Source of the DNA: UBA3064 sp016868095
GTDB lineage: Bacteria > Pseudomonadota > Gammaproteobacteria > Burkholderiales > Burkholderiaceae_E
Reading direction: 5' to 3'
Length of the DNA: 64,000 bases
NCBI GenBank assembly: GCA_041175665.1
Contig: JBEDEM010000001.1
Location: 1 to 64,000, forward strand
Part shown: positions 37,543-47,700 of the stretch, in pieces
Layout: every line of letters starts with the position of its first letter
How positions within the stretch are numbered: the first letter of the stretch is position 1
Notes under the pieces: model-generated
Databases searched by the model: none
What the model was told of the DNA's origin: nothing
What the model saw: the letters and a program-made list of their open reading frames with translations, nothing else
Program-made: the position numbers and the translations under genes

Positions 37543-38947
37543 ACGCTGGGCGCTCAGTTGGGAGCTGCAGGCGGCGTCACTCGCCTTACATGCAAGTCTC
37601 AGCCCCCAGGCGCAGGCATCAGCTGGCCTACCCGAACAATTGCATAGGGCTCGGGCCCAGGTCATGCAAGGGCTCGGGCCTCAGGATGCAGACTCCTCAA
37701 GGGTTTTGCGGGAAATGGCCGCTGGTGCGCTAAGGCGCTGGGGTTTGCTGCATCGACTCCAAGCCCTCATGAGTCAGCGCGAGACCGCACCTGAAGCACT
37801 AAGCTTGGGTGATTGTTTGCTGCGTGTGAGCTTGTCGTGGATGATCGAGCAGCCTCAGAAAACCGCAGTCGTGGTTGATCAGGCCGTTGAATGCGCAAAG
37901 CGGATCACCCCTAAGACAAGCCCTTATACCAATGCCCTCTTGCGACGCTTTGCTCGTGAGCGCGAGGCTTTGATCGAACAAGCACAAGCTTTTGATGAAG
38001 CGATTTGGAATGTGCCTGCATGGTGGCTTGAATCGCTAAGGCTTGCCTATCCAGCGCGTTGGGCCGAGGTGCTTAAGGCAGCAGCGATGCCTTCAACCCT
38101 AAGCCTTAGGGTTAATCGCCGTAAGACAACGGCCAGGGCTTTGGCTGCCCGTTTCGCCGACCAGGGCTATAAGGCTCAAGCCTTTGGTCTGGGCTCAGGC
38201 GCCCAAGTCGGCGATGTGAGTGGCTCGATTGGCGAGGACAAAGCCCTCAAAGCCCAAGCTATGCATGTGTCCGATGCGCTTTACCTTCCGCCATCGACCG
38301 ATCCCAAAGGACTGCCAGGCTTTACGGAAGGCTTATTTAGCGTTCAAGACCTGGGCGCTCAACAAGCCGCTTGGCTGCTGGATCTCGAGCCGGGTATGCG
38401 TGTGCTTGATGCTTGCGCTGCGCCCGGTGGTAAGACCGGCCACATCCTCGAGCTCGTTGACTGCGACCTGCAGGCCTGGGATCTTTCGGCAAAGCGTCTC
38501 GAGCGCCTTGCTGAAAATCTCAAGCGACTGGATTTGCATGCACAGCTTGCCTGTGTGGACCTTTTGGGGTCCGGCAGTTTGCCGGCAGCAGCGGGCAGTT
38601 TTGATCGCATGCTTCTGGATGCGCCTTGCTCGGCCTCCGGGATTATTGGACGGCACCCCGAGATTCGCTGGCGTCGAGTCGCTGCTGAGTTGGCAGACCA
38701 TCAAGCGCAGCAAATTGCCATGCTTCGCAGGCTTTGGCCTTTGCTCAAAACAAGCGGTTGTTTGCTTTTTGTGACTTGCTCGGTTTTTCCTGAGGAAGGC
38801 GTGCAGCCGGTCGAAGCATTTCTTGCCCAGCAGCCCGACGCAGAGCTCGAGCCCTTGGATGGCTATTCGCCTTTGTTGCCCTCAAGCCACACATCGCTTA
38901 AGCACGATGGGTTTTATTACGCGCGCATCCGCAAACGAGGTCTATAA
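37523..38947 (+). CDS. rsmB: 16S rRNA (cytosine(967)-C(5))-methyltransferase RsmB
   Basis: RsmB methylates C967 of 16S rRNA. The 474-residue product has an N-terminal NusB-like RNA-binding domain, then the SAM fold with VLDACAAPGGKTGHILEL, LLDAPCSASGIIGRHPEIRW (catalytic Cys) and LLFVTCSVFPEE (second Cys). The start is a TTG at 37523 with GGAG 6 bases upstream, inside the end of fmt, so translation is probably coupled. The order def-fmt-rsmB is widespread. Confidence 0.95.
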   Translation: MARQVTKRWALSWELQAASLALHASLSPQAQASAGLPEQLHRARAQVMQGLGPQDADSSRVLREMAAGALRRWGLLHRLQALMSQRETAPEALSLGDCLLRVSLSWMIEQPQKTAVVVDQAVECAKRITPKTSPYTNALLRRFAREREALIEQAQAFDEAIWNVPAWWLESLRLAYPARWAEVLKAAAMPSTLSLRVNRRKTTARALAARFADQGYKAQAFGLGSGAQVGDVSGSIGEDKALKAQAMHVSDALYLPPSTDPKGLPGFTEGLFSVQDLGAQQAAWLLDLEPGMRVLDACAAPGGKTGHILELVDCDLQAWDLSAKRLERLAENLKRLDLHAQLACVDLLGSGSLPAAAGSFDRMLLDAPCSASGIIGRHPEIRWRRVAAELADHQAQQIAMLRRLWPLLKTSGCLLFVTCSVFPEEGVQPVEAFLAQQPDAELEPLDGYSPLLPSSHTSLKHDGFYYARIRKRGL

Positions 38948-38997
38948 GGCTTCCACGCTTGGATCAGGGCTAGTGCTTGAGCGTTGATAATGCTGCG

Positions 38998-39792
38998 ATG
39001 AACGCTTTCAGAAGGCTTGTCCAAACCCTGCTCGTTTTGACGCTTGCTTTGATTGTGGCTGGCATCGAAACCCAAGCCCTGGCAGCAAGCCAGGATCCGC
39101 TGCCCAGCCAAGAGCCCATCACGACCCTGAGTACGCCCGCCCAAGACGCTACATCCCTCGAGCAAGGCATCGAGGTCTTGCAAGCTTCATTGCGTCAAGT
39201 GGCCTCGCGCGACGATTATTGGTTGAGTGCCGATTTAAGCGTTCAGCTCAATCCCACCTTGACCGACGCTGTAAACCGCGCGGTACCCTTGTATTTTGTG
39301 CTGGAGGCCGAGCTTTTGAGGCCGCGTTGGTATTGGGCCGATGAGCGCTTGTTGAGCAAGGCAAGGATTTACAGGCTTCACTACCACGCGATCACCCGAC
39401 AGTACAGGCTGCAAAGCCTAAGTACTTCGCAAAACACGGGCACAACAAGCGTGAGTGTTACGAATCCCGCAAGCTGGCTCGCAGCGCTAGGCATCGGAGC
39501 GGGCGCATCACCCACCAACGCACAATCAGCGCAGGCTGCAGGGCTTTACCAATCATTTTCGAGCTTGCAAGAAGCCTTGCAAGCCATGGGGAGGGTAAGA
39601 GCCTGGCCCTTCATTGAGCAGATGCGTTTGCAGGCAGGACAGGGCTATGAACTAAGGCTAAGGATGCGGCTTGATGCCAGCCAATTGCCACGGCCCTTGC
39701 AAATACCCGGTATTAGTCAGCGCGATTGGTCGATTGAGGGCACATGGAAACGCTTTCCCTTCGAGATCGGGACGAAGAAAAACGCTCCCTGA
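38998..39792 (+). CDS. DUF4390 domain protein, exported
   Basis: A 264-residue protein beginning with a hydrophobic export signal (LVQTLLVLTLALIVAGIETQALA). The mature part contains YWLSADLSVQLNPTLTDAVN, VPLYFVLEAELLRPRWYW and WPFIEQMRLQAGQGYELRLR, the DUF4390 pattern. This family of unknown function regularly sits between rsmB and an NtrY-like kinase in betaproteobacteria. It overlaps the kinase gene by 49 bp, which argues for coupling and perhaps a shared envelope-sensing role. An in-frame start 21 bases upstream (38977) is possible. Confidence 0.85.
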   Translation: MNAFRRLVQTLLVLTLALIVAGIETQALAASQDPLPSQEPITTLSTPAQDATSLEQGIEVLQASLRQVASRDDYWLSADLSVQLNPTLTDAVNRAVPLYFVLEAELLRPRWYWADERLLSKARIYRLHYHAITRQYRLQSLSTSQNTGTTSVSVTNPASWLAALGIGAGASPTNAQSAQAAGLYQSFSSLQEALQAMGRVRAWPFIEQMRLQAGQGYELRLRMRLDASQLPRPLQIPGISQRDWSIEGTWKRFPFEIGTKKNAP

Positions 39793-41957
39793 CCCGCGTT
39801 TTGCGGGCGGTTTTGGTGCTCGCGATCGGGCTCGCGGGTGTGTTGCTGCTTGCGCTTTCGGCCGCGACTCGCAATACACAGTTTTTCACTGACTACTACC
39901 CGGTGCTGCTGTGGAGTGCGATAGCGCTAGGTCTGATCTTATTGATCCTGCTCGGCGAACTCATGCGCCGCCTCATCAATCGACTCAGACGGGGTTTGTT
40001 TGGGTCGCGCTTGATGGCGCGCATGGCAGTGATTTTTGTCCTATTAGCTGTTGCACCTGCAGCGTTGATGTTTTATGTATCGGTGCAATTCATTGAGCGA
40101 TCTGTCGAGTCTTGGTTTGATGTTCCCGTTGAACGTGCACTTGACTCGGGGCTTAGTTTGGCGCGCGTGAGTTTGGATTCAAGGCTTCAACGACTCTTAC
40201 AAGACGCAAAACAATCGTCTCAGCAGCTTGATCCGAATGCAGCCTTGAGCCTGCCAGCGCAGCTTGAGCGTCTGCGCGTGCGTCTTGGCGCCTCGGAGCT
40301 TCAATTGTTGAACGCCTCAGGAAAACTCCTCGCATCAGCAAGCGAGACCATGGTCAATTTGGTGCCTGCGACCACCTCGGCAGCGCTGCTAAGGCAGGCG
40401 AAATCGCAGGGGCAATGGAGTGCGATTGAAGGCTCTGATGGCGGCTATCGACTCAGAGTGCTTGTGCCGTGGGAGCTTGCGCTTGCAGGGCTTGAGCCAG
40501 GCTGGCTTTCAGCGATTGCCCCGGTACCGGCGAGCCTGGCTGAATTGGCCGAAGTTGCCCAACAAGGCTGGCGTGATTATCAAGAGCTTTCCCTATCGAG
40601 GACGACGCTTAAACGCTTGTTTCGCATCACCTTAGTCATGGTCTTTTTGTTAACGACCTTCGCAGCGGTTGCCGCGGCCTTTTTACTGGCTGGCTGGCTT
40701 GTCGGCCCTTTGGCAGAGTTAGCCAATGCCACAAGAGTGCTGGCAAGCGGCCAATTTATCGAAGTAAAGGACTATGCGGCGCGAGACGAACTCGGCGTAT
40801 TGATGCAATCGTTTAATCGAATGTCGCGAGGTCTACACGATGCGCAACAAACCATCGGGCAAAACCAGCTCGCGCTACAAGCGGTCAACTTGCGCCTACA
40901 AAGCGTACTTTCGCATATTGACGCTGCGGTTTTAGTTTTTGATGCAGCAATGCGACTTGAGTCGGCCAATGCGCAGGCTGAAAAGATTTGGAGCCATACG
41001 CTATCGACGTGTAAGGGTTGGCCATTGCTGCAATTGCCCGGCCAACCAGCGCTTGGCCAGGCCATCCATCAGGCCTTTGCCGATCAACCCCAAGACGAAT
41101 CATTGAGTTGGCAAAGGCAATGGACGCTTGCTGATGGTGCGGTTGTTCTTGCTCGCGGTGCAAAACTGGGCGGTGAGCGCGCTGGCTATGTGGTCGTGCT
41201 TGATGACATTACGCAGGTATTGTCCGGCGAGCGTGCTCTGGCTTGGGCCGAGGTTGCTCAGCGGCTTGCCCATGAGATTAAAAACCCGCTCACGCCGATT
41301 CAACTTTCGGCCGAAAGGCTGCAGCGAAAACTAAGGCCCGAGCTCACTGGCGCTCAGGCTGAACTGGTCGAGAAAACAGCCCAAACCATTGTGAGCCAGG
41401 TTGATGCGCTTAAGTCCCTGGTTGATCAGCTTCGCGATTACTCAAGACTCGCGTCCACCCAAATGGAGCCACTGGATGTGAATGACCTAATCGCCGAGGT
41501 CGCCTCGCTTTACGGTCGCGATATACAGCTTGATCTTGATGTGCAGGCTGGCCATGTCCGAGCTGATCGGGTGCAAATGCGCCAGGTGCTGCATAACCTC
41601 ACAAAAAATGCGCTCGAGGCACAACATGAGCAACAATTGTCCTCCGCGCAACCGATCAAGCCGATTGTTATTTCCACGAAAACCCTTAAGCTTTCCGATG
41701 GGCGCAACGGCTTACGCCTTCGTGTACGTGACCATGGCGCTGGTTTTTCTGAGGCCATGCTTTCGCGTGTTTTCGAACCTTATGTCACGACCAAGCGCAC
41801 AGGCAGTGGACTTGGCCTGGCGATTGTGCGCAAAATCGTTGAAGAACACGGGGCGCAAGTGGAAGTAAGTAACTGGATGTCGGATAGTTCAAGTATCGGG
41901 GGCGCGCAGGTGAGCCTTGTTTTTCCGATGCACATCAATCCGATGGCGTCTAGTTGA
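39744..41957 (+). CDS. NtrY-like membrane sensor histidine kinase
   Basis: A 737-residue sensor kinase. Two membrane helices lie near the N-terminus (residues 19-41 and 53-70), a third around 93-112, then a periplasmic region to about 290 and another helix (LVMVFLLTTFAAVAAAFLLAG). HAMP, PAS, HisKA and HATPase domains follow. The H box AQRLAHEIKNPLTPIQLSAE has the phospho-acceptor His at about 510, with N box NLTKNALEAQ, G1 DHGAGFSEAM and G2 GSGLGLAIVRKI. The layout is that of NtrY. It is followed 65 bp later by its likely partner regulator. The signal is unknown. Confidence 0.93.
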   Translation: METLSLRDRDEEKRSLTRVLRAVLVLAIGLAGVLLLALSAATRNTQFFTDYYPVLLWSAIALGLILLILLGELMRRLINRLRRGLFGSRLMARMAVIFVLLAVAPAALMFYVSVQFIERSVESWFDVPVERALDSGLSLARVSLDSRLQRLLQDAKQSSQQLDPNAALSLPAQLERLRVRLGASELQLLNASGKLLASASETMVNLVPATTSAALLRQAKSQGQWSAIEGSDGGYRLRVLVPWELALAGLEPGWLSAIAPVPASLAELAEVAQQGWRDYQELSLSRTTLKRLFRITLVMVFLLTTFAAVAAAFLLAGWLVGPLAELANATRVLASGQFIEVKDYAARDELGVLMQSFNRMSRGLHDAQQTIGQNQLALQAVNLRLQSVLSHIDAAVLVFDAAMRLESANAQAEKIWSHTLSTCKGWPLLQLPGQPALGQAIHQAFADQPQDESLSWQRQWTLADGAVVLARGAKLGGERAGYVVVLDDITQVLSGERALAWAEVAQRLAHEIKNPLTPIQLSAERLQRKLRPELTGAQAELVEKTAQTIVSQVDALKSLVDQLRDYSRLASTQMEPLDVNDLIAEVASLYGRDIQLDLDVQAGHVRADRVQMRQVLHNLTKNALEAQHEQQLSSAQPIKPIVISTKTLKLSDGRNGLRLRVRDHGAGFSEAMLSRVFEPYVTTKRTGSGLGLAIVRKIVEEHGAQVEVSNWMSDSSSIGGAQVSLVFPMHINPMASS

Positions 41958-42022
41958 GTTGAGTGATGTGCGATCTTGACAAGTCCTGTGTAAGCTAGAG
42001 AAGGGCACAAAAACGAGGTTGT

Positions 42023-42916
42023 ATGGCAGATATATTGGTCGTCGATGACGAGATTGGTATCCGGGAACTACTTAGTGAGATTCTCGGGGATGAAGGCCAT
42101 GAGGTTTTACAGGCAGAAAATGCAGCACAGGCACGAAGCGCGCGCCAAAAGGCGCGTCCCGATTTGGTGCTGCTCGATATTTGGATGCCCGATACCGACG
42201 GGATAGCGGTCTTGCGAGAATGGTCGGAGTTGGGACTGCTGGATATGCCGGTGATTATGATGTCGGGTCACGCCACGGTCGAGATGGCCTCGCAGGCCAC
42301 GCGTTTAGGCGCCGTTGGCTTTCTTGAAAAACCTATTGCGCTACAAAAACTGCTCGCTGCTGTGCAAAGTGCGCTCCAGGGCAAAGGCGCCATGCTCAGC
42401 ACGACCCGCCCACAGCAGACGGCCTCGATCCAGGCAGGCCAAGCAGCAGTGCCGGCGTTGCCCCGCGCCGAGCTCAAGTCCGAGCCCTTAGCCTTCAACG
42501 CCCCCCACAGTCAGCCGCAAACGGGCTTTGGCGAAGCAACGGCCCGCGACACCCAAAACGAGCTCCAGCAGCCCAGCGCTCACCAAGGCTTGCAAAGCCC
42601 GCTGGCTGCGACGCAAGCGCGCCGCGACTTGGACTCAGCGGGTGGGATGTTGCCTGCCTCTCCTTGGGCGGTATCGCCCCATCTTGACAGAGACCATAGC
42701 TCGCCAAGCGCAAGGCTTTCGCAGTTATCGTTTGATCAGCCTTTGCGCGATGCACGCGATGCCTTTGAGCGCTTGTACTTTGAGCATCATCTTGCCCGCG
42801 AAGGCGGATCCATGACAAGAGTGGCCGAGCGCACCGGGCTTGAGCGCACCCACTTGTATCGAAAGCTAAAGCAGCTTGGCGTGGAGTTGGGTCGCAGCAC
42901 GCGGCGTGAAGTTTAA
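42023..42916 (+). CDS. Response regulator with receiver and Fis-type HTH but no AAA+ domain
   Basis: 297 residues. The receiver (ILVVDDEIGIRELLSEILGDEGHEVLQ) has phospho-acceptor Asp about 52 (DLVLLDIWMPDTDG) and the switch and Lys region MMSGHATVEMASQAT to FLEKPIALQKLL, very like NtrX and NtrC. The middle 110 residues are Gln/Ala/Pro/Ser-rich linker, not the sigma-54 ATPase: GESGTGKE and GAFTGA are absent. The last 60 residues are a Fis-like HTH (MTRVAERTGLERTHLYRKLKQLG). It therefore cannot activate sigma-54 promoters in the NtrC way and probably acts as a DNA-binding regulator or repressor. Partner of the upstream kinase. Confidence 0.92.
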   Translation: MADILVVDDEIGIRELLSEILGDEGHEVLQAENAAQARSARQKARPDLVLLDIWMPDTDGIAVLREWSELGLLDMPVIMMSGHATVEMASQATRLGAVGFLEKPIALQKLLAAVQSALQGKGAMLSTTRPQQTASIQAGQAAVPALPRAELKSEPLAFNAPHSQPQTGFGEATARDTQNELQQPSAHQGLQSPLAATQARRDLDSAGGMLPASPWAVSPHLDRDHSSPSARLSQLSFDQPLRDARDAFERLYFEHHLAREGGSMTRVAERTGLERTHLYRKLKQLGVELGRSTRREV

Positions 42917-42927
42917 GTGCTTATCCT

Positions 42928-42956
42928 AAGATCGATCTTTATAAAGTATCGATCTT
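42928..42956. repeat. AT-rich dyad after the response regulator gene
   Basis: AAGATCGAT and ATCGATCTT (9 bp each) flank an inner palindrome CTTTATAAAG, giving a 29-bp dyad 12-40 bp after the response regulator stop. No T-run follows, so it is not a standard terminator. It overlaps the TTG of the next reading frame. Confidence 0.6.
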
Positions 42957-43443
42957 GGATTTGTATTTACTCAGACTTAACGATGACTTAGAAGCGTGCC
43001 GCTTCCAGCATGCGGTCTTAAAGGTCTGGCTTGATTGCTGGCAACAAGAGCGACCGTGTGCTTTATTGCTCAATCATGTCCTGGCGCAAAACGATATCCC
43101 CTGGAAGCTTATGCTGGCTGAGTCCATGCATGCAATAAGCAAGCAAGCCTCACTAACCGACTCGAAGGCTTGGGAGCAAGCCCTTCTCGTCAAACAGCTT
43201 GCACCGAGTTGCCTATGTTGTGCTCAACAAGGCCAGCTTGGTCTGGTGCTGGCAAGTCTTTATCGCGGACTCAATGCTTTTCGAAAGGCGACTGCCATAG
43301 CCTCGGATGAGACGGCCAACCGACTTGCTGTGCTGCTTGTTGGCAGCACCCAGTTGAGCGAAGCTAAGCTCATGCGAGGGCTTCGCTATTTGCAGCCGCC
43401 AGTGCGCGTTCTGCCTGTTGCCTGGGGCGGGCAAACGTCCTAG
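42955..43443 (+). CDS. Hypothetical protein with a CobW/GTPase-like CxCC motif
   Basis: 162 residues from a TTG at 42955 that lies in the dyad at the end of the regulator gene; a later ATG is possible. The segment LAPSCLCCAQQGQLGLVLASLYR resembles the metal-binding CxCC loop and following helix of CobW/UreG-type GTPases, and the preceding RPCALLLNHVL could be a degenerate strand of that fold. No P-loop is visible, so GTP hydrolysis is doubtful. Cys-rich (five Cys). It ends 16 bp before the convergent dehydrogenase gene. Confidence 0.55.
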   Translation: MDLYLLRLNDDLEACRFQHAVLKVWLDCWQQERPCALLLNHVLAQNDIPWKLMLAESMHAISKQASLTDSKAWEQALLVKQLAPSCLCCAQQGQLGLVLASLYRGLNAFRKATAIASDETANRLAVLLVGSTQLSEAKLMRGLRYLQPPVRVLPVAWGGQTS

Positions 43444-43459
43444 GCTTTGCGCTTACGGT

Positions 43460-44614
43460 TTAGTCTTTCATTTGCGATAACGGTCCGGGCGAATGTCCTC
43501 TTGCATCGCCAATACGACTTGCACAGCGATCAAGTTGAGCAAGCGTTGTGTCATCAATTGGAATGGCCTTTGCCCTTGCCAGACGCATGGCAACTTCGGG
43601 TTCACCGGGAAGCAGCACCCGCCCTGGATAAAGCGTCGCTGCGATCGCCGCAGCCTCTGAGCTTTGCGCCGGTGACATTTGCGAGTCTTCACTAAGCGCA
43701 GCCGATTCAAGCCATTGAATAAATCGCTCCATCTCTTCTGAAAAATACCCGGCCTGGCCAAGCCTTGTCGGATCGATGAGTATGACCAGCATATTGTTCC
43801 AAATCGCATATTGTTGTGGAAAATGCGCCGGATGAATGCTTTCCCCGCCGATGAGTGCAGCGCCCAGCAACTCACAAACCACCGCAAGTCCGTAGCCTTT
43901 GTGACCCCCAAAGGTTAAAAGCGATCCGAACTCACCTTGTTCGTCTGCTTCAAACATCACCGCTGGCTGATTGGTGGGATGGCCTTTTGCATCGATCAGG
44001 CAGCCATCAGGAACTGCAACAGCTTTGTTATGAGCTACGCGAACCTTACCGTGAGCAATCGCACTTGTAGCAAAGTCAACAATGATCGGCGCTTGCCCAC
44101 TGCGCGGTATCGCAGCTGTAAAAGGATTGGTCAAGAATCGTGCTTGAGCGCCTCCATAGGGCGCAACCATGGTGGGCGCGCCAATCGCGTTGGTGAAGTG
44201 CACCGCCACGAGACCCTTGGCCGCAGCCATCTCGGCCCAGTGGCCGATACGGCCGATATGGTGGCTATTACGAAGCCCAAAAATGCAGTGACCGTGAAGC
44301 TTGGCACGCTCAATCCCCAGATCCATGGCTTGTCGCGCCATCGACTGGCCCATACCCCGCTGGCCGTCAGCGATAAACAAGGCACCTGCATCATGAACAA
44401 GCGAAAGTTGCTGATTCAACCGAAGCTCGTGATTCAAGCACGAGGCAACATAACGGTCATTCATGCCCACGCCATGAGAGTCGTGACCACTTAAATTAGC
44501 CAGCACCAGATGTTTGGCGGTGTCTTGGGCTTCGTTGAGTTCACTGCCGGCACAACGCCACAGTTGTTCTACCCACTGTTCTAAGCGCTGCGGATTAATC
44601 TGGAAGTTTGCCAT
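43460..44614 (-). CDS. Malate/L-lactate dehydrogenase-family (Ldh2) NAD(P)-dependent oxidoreductase
   Basis: The 384-residue product belongs to the non-Rossmann MDH/LDH2 family (malate, sulfolactate, ureidoglycolate or delta-1-piperideine-2-carboxylate reductases). It has LANLSGHDSHGVGMNDRYV, FGLRNSHHIGRIGHWAEMAA, VAPYGGAQARFLTNPFTAAIP and FGGHKGYGLAVVCELLGAAL, which form the cofactor and substrate site. AGGAG sits directly before the ATG. It is divergent from metH and convergent with the CxCC protein. Substrate not determinable. Confidence 0.9.
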   Translation of the reverse strand: MANFQINPQRLEQWVEQLWRCAGSELNEAQDTAKHLVLANLSGHDSHGVGMNDRYVASCLNHELRLNQQLSLVHDAGALFIADGQRGMGQSMARQAMDLGIERAKLHGHCIFGLRNSHHIGRIGHWAEMAAAKGLVAVHFTNAIGAPTMVAPYGGAQARFLTNPFTAAIPRSGQAPIIVDFATSAIAHGKVRVAHNKAVAVPDGCLIDAKGHPTNQPAVMFEADEQGEFGSLLTFGGHKGYGLAVVCELLGAALIGGESIHPAHFPQQYAIWNNMLVILIDPTRLGQAGYFSEEMERFIQWLESAALSEDSQMSPAQSSEAAAIAATLYPGRVLLPGEPEVAMRLARAKAIPIDDTTLAQLDRCASRIGDARGHSPGPLSQMKD

Positions 44615-44788
44615 CTCCTGTCCTTTTCATGAAGTATTCTCGCCCCATGATCCTACGCTTTCAGCGGTTTTGGCGAATCTGAAAGACCATGGGCGTTCTA
44701 TACTCAAGGGCTTCGCTCAACAAGCTTTAACACGCCGGTGATATCGCGACGAAAGATCCGCATGAAGCTCTGAGCTCAATCTACCGCG

Positions 44789-47700
44789 ATGAGATTTGAC
44801 GTGAGTCCTTTAGAACAAGACCTTCGAGCACGCATGGCCAAACGCATCTTGGTGCTCGACGGCGCCATGGGCACCATGATTCAACGCTATCGCTTAAGCG
44901 AAGCCGATTTTCGTGGCGAGCGGGTATTCAGTGTTAGCTGTGCGCAGCCCGATGCACCAGGGGCTAAGCAAGATGCACCTGGTGCTCAGCCTGTGGCGAG
45001 CCTACTTTCGGAGATTGCTGCGATGCCAAAGCCTGCGCAATTTGCGCATGATGTCAAAGGCAATAACGAACTTTTAAGCCTCACCCAGCCATCACTCATT
45101 TACGATATTCATCACCAGTACTTGTTGGCCGGCGCTGATCTGATCGAAACCAATACCTTTGGCGCAAGTTCGGTCGCTCAGGCCGACTACGGGCTCTCTA
45201 GCTTCGCTTATGCGATGAATCTTGCATCAGCCAAGCTCGCTAGCGCAGCCGCAGCAGCGTTCACCGAGGCAAATCCAAGGTGGCCACGTTATGTTGCCGG
45301 TGCGCTTGGACCACAACCTCGCACGGCCTCGATCTCGCCCGATGTCAACGACCCGGGGGCACGCAACATCGACTTTGAAGCCTTAAGACAAACCTATAGC
45401 GAACAATTGCGCGGGTTGCTTGACGGTGGCATCGATGTCATCCTCGTTGAAACCATTTTCGATACGCTCAACGCAAAAGCTGCGATTTTCGCAATCGAGG
45501 AAGCTTTCGAAGCCCGTGGCAAGCGTTGGCCTGTGATGATCTCTGGAACGGTGACTGATGCCTCAGGCCGGATTTTATCGGGACAAACCGTTGAAGCTTT
45601 TTGGAACGCTATACGCCATGCCAAACCAATGACGGTGGGGCTTAATTGCGCACTCGGTGCAGCCCTCATGCGGCCCTATGTACAAGAGCTCTCGCAAAAG
45701 GCAGATACCTTGGTATGTGTTTATCCCAATGCGGGTTTACCCAATCCAATGTCGGATACTGGCTTTGATGAAACGCCTGAGATCACTGCAAGACTGCTCA
45801 AAGAGTTTGCACAAAGCGGCTTTGTGAATATCGCAGGAGGATGCTGCGGGACCACACCAGAACATATCGCAGCAATTGTTGAGGCGGTAAAAGATTGCAA
45901 GCCGCGATTAATCCCCGATCTTGAGCCTGCGATGCGCTTATCGGGCTTAGAACCTTTAAATATCAAGACCGATAGCTTATTTGTAAATGTCGGTGAGCGC
46001 ACCAATGTGACAGGATCAAAGCAGTTTGCCCGCTTGATCTTGGAGGAGCGCTTCGACGAAGCCTTAGCGGTGGCAAGGCAGCAAGTAGAACACGGTGCAC
46101 AAATCATCGATGTCAACATGGATGAGGCTATGCTCGATTCAGAGGCTGCCATGGTTCGCTTTTTGAACATGCTCGCATCAGAGCCCGACATCGCGCGCGT
46201 GCCGATCATGATTGATAGTTCCAAGTGGTCGGTAATCGAAGCCGGCTTGCGCTGCGTTCAAGGCAAGTCGATTGTCAACTCGATATCGTTAAAAGAAGGC
46301 GAGCATAGCTTTTTGCATCAGGCAAGACTTTGCCAGCGCTATGGTGCTGCCGTGATTGTGATGGCTTTTGACGAGCAGGGCCAGGCCGACAGCTTTGCGC
46401 GAAAGGTCTCGATTTGTGAGCGTGCCTACAGGCTATTGGTGGATCGGCTGCAATTTGATCCGCAAGATATCGTGTTTGATCCCAATATCTTTGCGGTGGC
46501 CACAGGGATCGAAGAGCACGATCGCTATGGACTTGATTTCATCGAAGCTTGTGCGTGGATTAAGCAGCATTTGCCTGGCGCCAAAATTTCGGGCGGCGTC
46601 TCTAATGTGTCCTTTAGTTTTCGTGGCAACGATTTGGCGCGCGAAGCGATTCACACCGTGTTTTTGTATCACGCCATTCGGGCCGGCCTCTCGATGGGTA
46701 TCGTCAATGCTGGGATGATCGGTGTTTATGATGATCTTGATCCCGAGCTTCGAGCCCTGGTCGAAGATGTCTTGTTATATCGCCAGCCTTTAGCCGATCC
46801 GAAAGCACAGGGCGATCAGGCTCAAACAAGCACCGAGCGATTGATTGTGAAGGCGGCGTCGCTCAAAGGCGATGGTGCCCGGCGCGAAGAGCAATTGGCC
46901 TGGCGCGAGTCATCGGTTGAGCAACGTATTTCGCATGCTTTGGTTCACGGCCTGACCCAATGGATTACCGAAGACACCGAAGAGGCCTGGCAGCAAATTC
47001 TTGCCCGTGGCGGTAAACCGATCGAGGTGATCGAAGGCCCATTGATGCAAGGCATGAATTTAGTGGGTGATTTGTTTGGTGCGGGCAAGATGTTTTTACC
47101 CCAGGTGGTGAAATCGGCCCGGGTGATGAAGCAGGCCGTTGCTCATTTGATTCCCTATATCGAAGCTGATAAAGCGGCGTCGGGGCAAAGCCAGAGCAGG
47201 GGCAAGATACTCATTGCAACCGTTAAAGGCGACGTACACGATATCGGTAAAAATATTGTGGCAGTCGTTTTGCAGTGTAATAATTTTGATGTGGTTAATC
47301 TTGGCGTCATGGTGCCAGCTAGTGAAATCCTTGCGCAAGCAAAAGCGCATCAAGTCGATGCGATTGGCTTATCGGGACTTATCACACCCTCGCTTGAGGA
47401 GATGGCGCATGTGGCTGCCGAGATGGAGCGAGATGAGTATTTTAAAGAACGTTCTACGCCTTTATTAATTGGCGGGGCGACAACATCACGAATCCACACC
47501 GCGGTTAAAATTGCGCCACACTACAGTCACCCGGTGGTACATGTACTTGATGCGTCACGCTGCGTGCCGGTGGCACAACAATTATTATCGAAAGAACAAC
47601 GTCCAAGCTTTATCGAGCAGCTAAAAAAAGATTATGAAAAATTGCGTGAACAACATGCTCAAGGTCGCGGCCCGGCGCTAATCAGCCTGGCGCAGGCTCG

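Noticed and set aside
42023..42916. Response regulator as the activator of the sigma-54 promoter at 57955
   Set aside because: It lacks the AAA+ ATPase needed to open sigma-54 promoters; a separate NtrC must do this.
44615..44788. SAH or cobalamin riboswitch before metH
   Set aside because: The conserved cores of these riboswitch classes cannot be found in the 174-bp leader.
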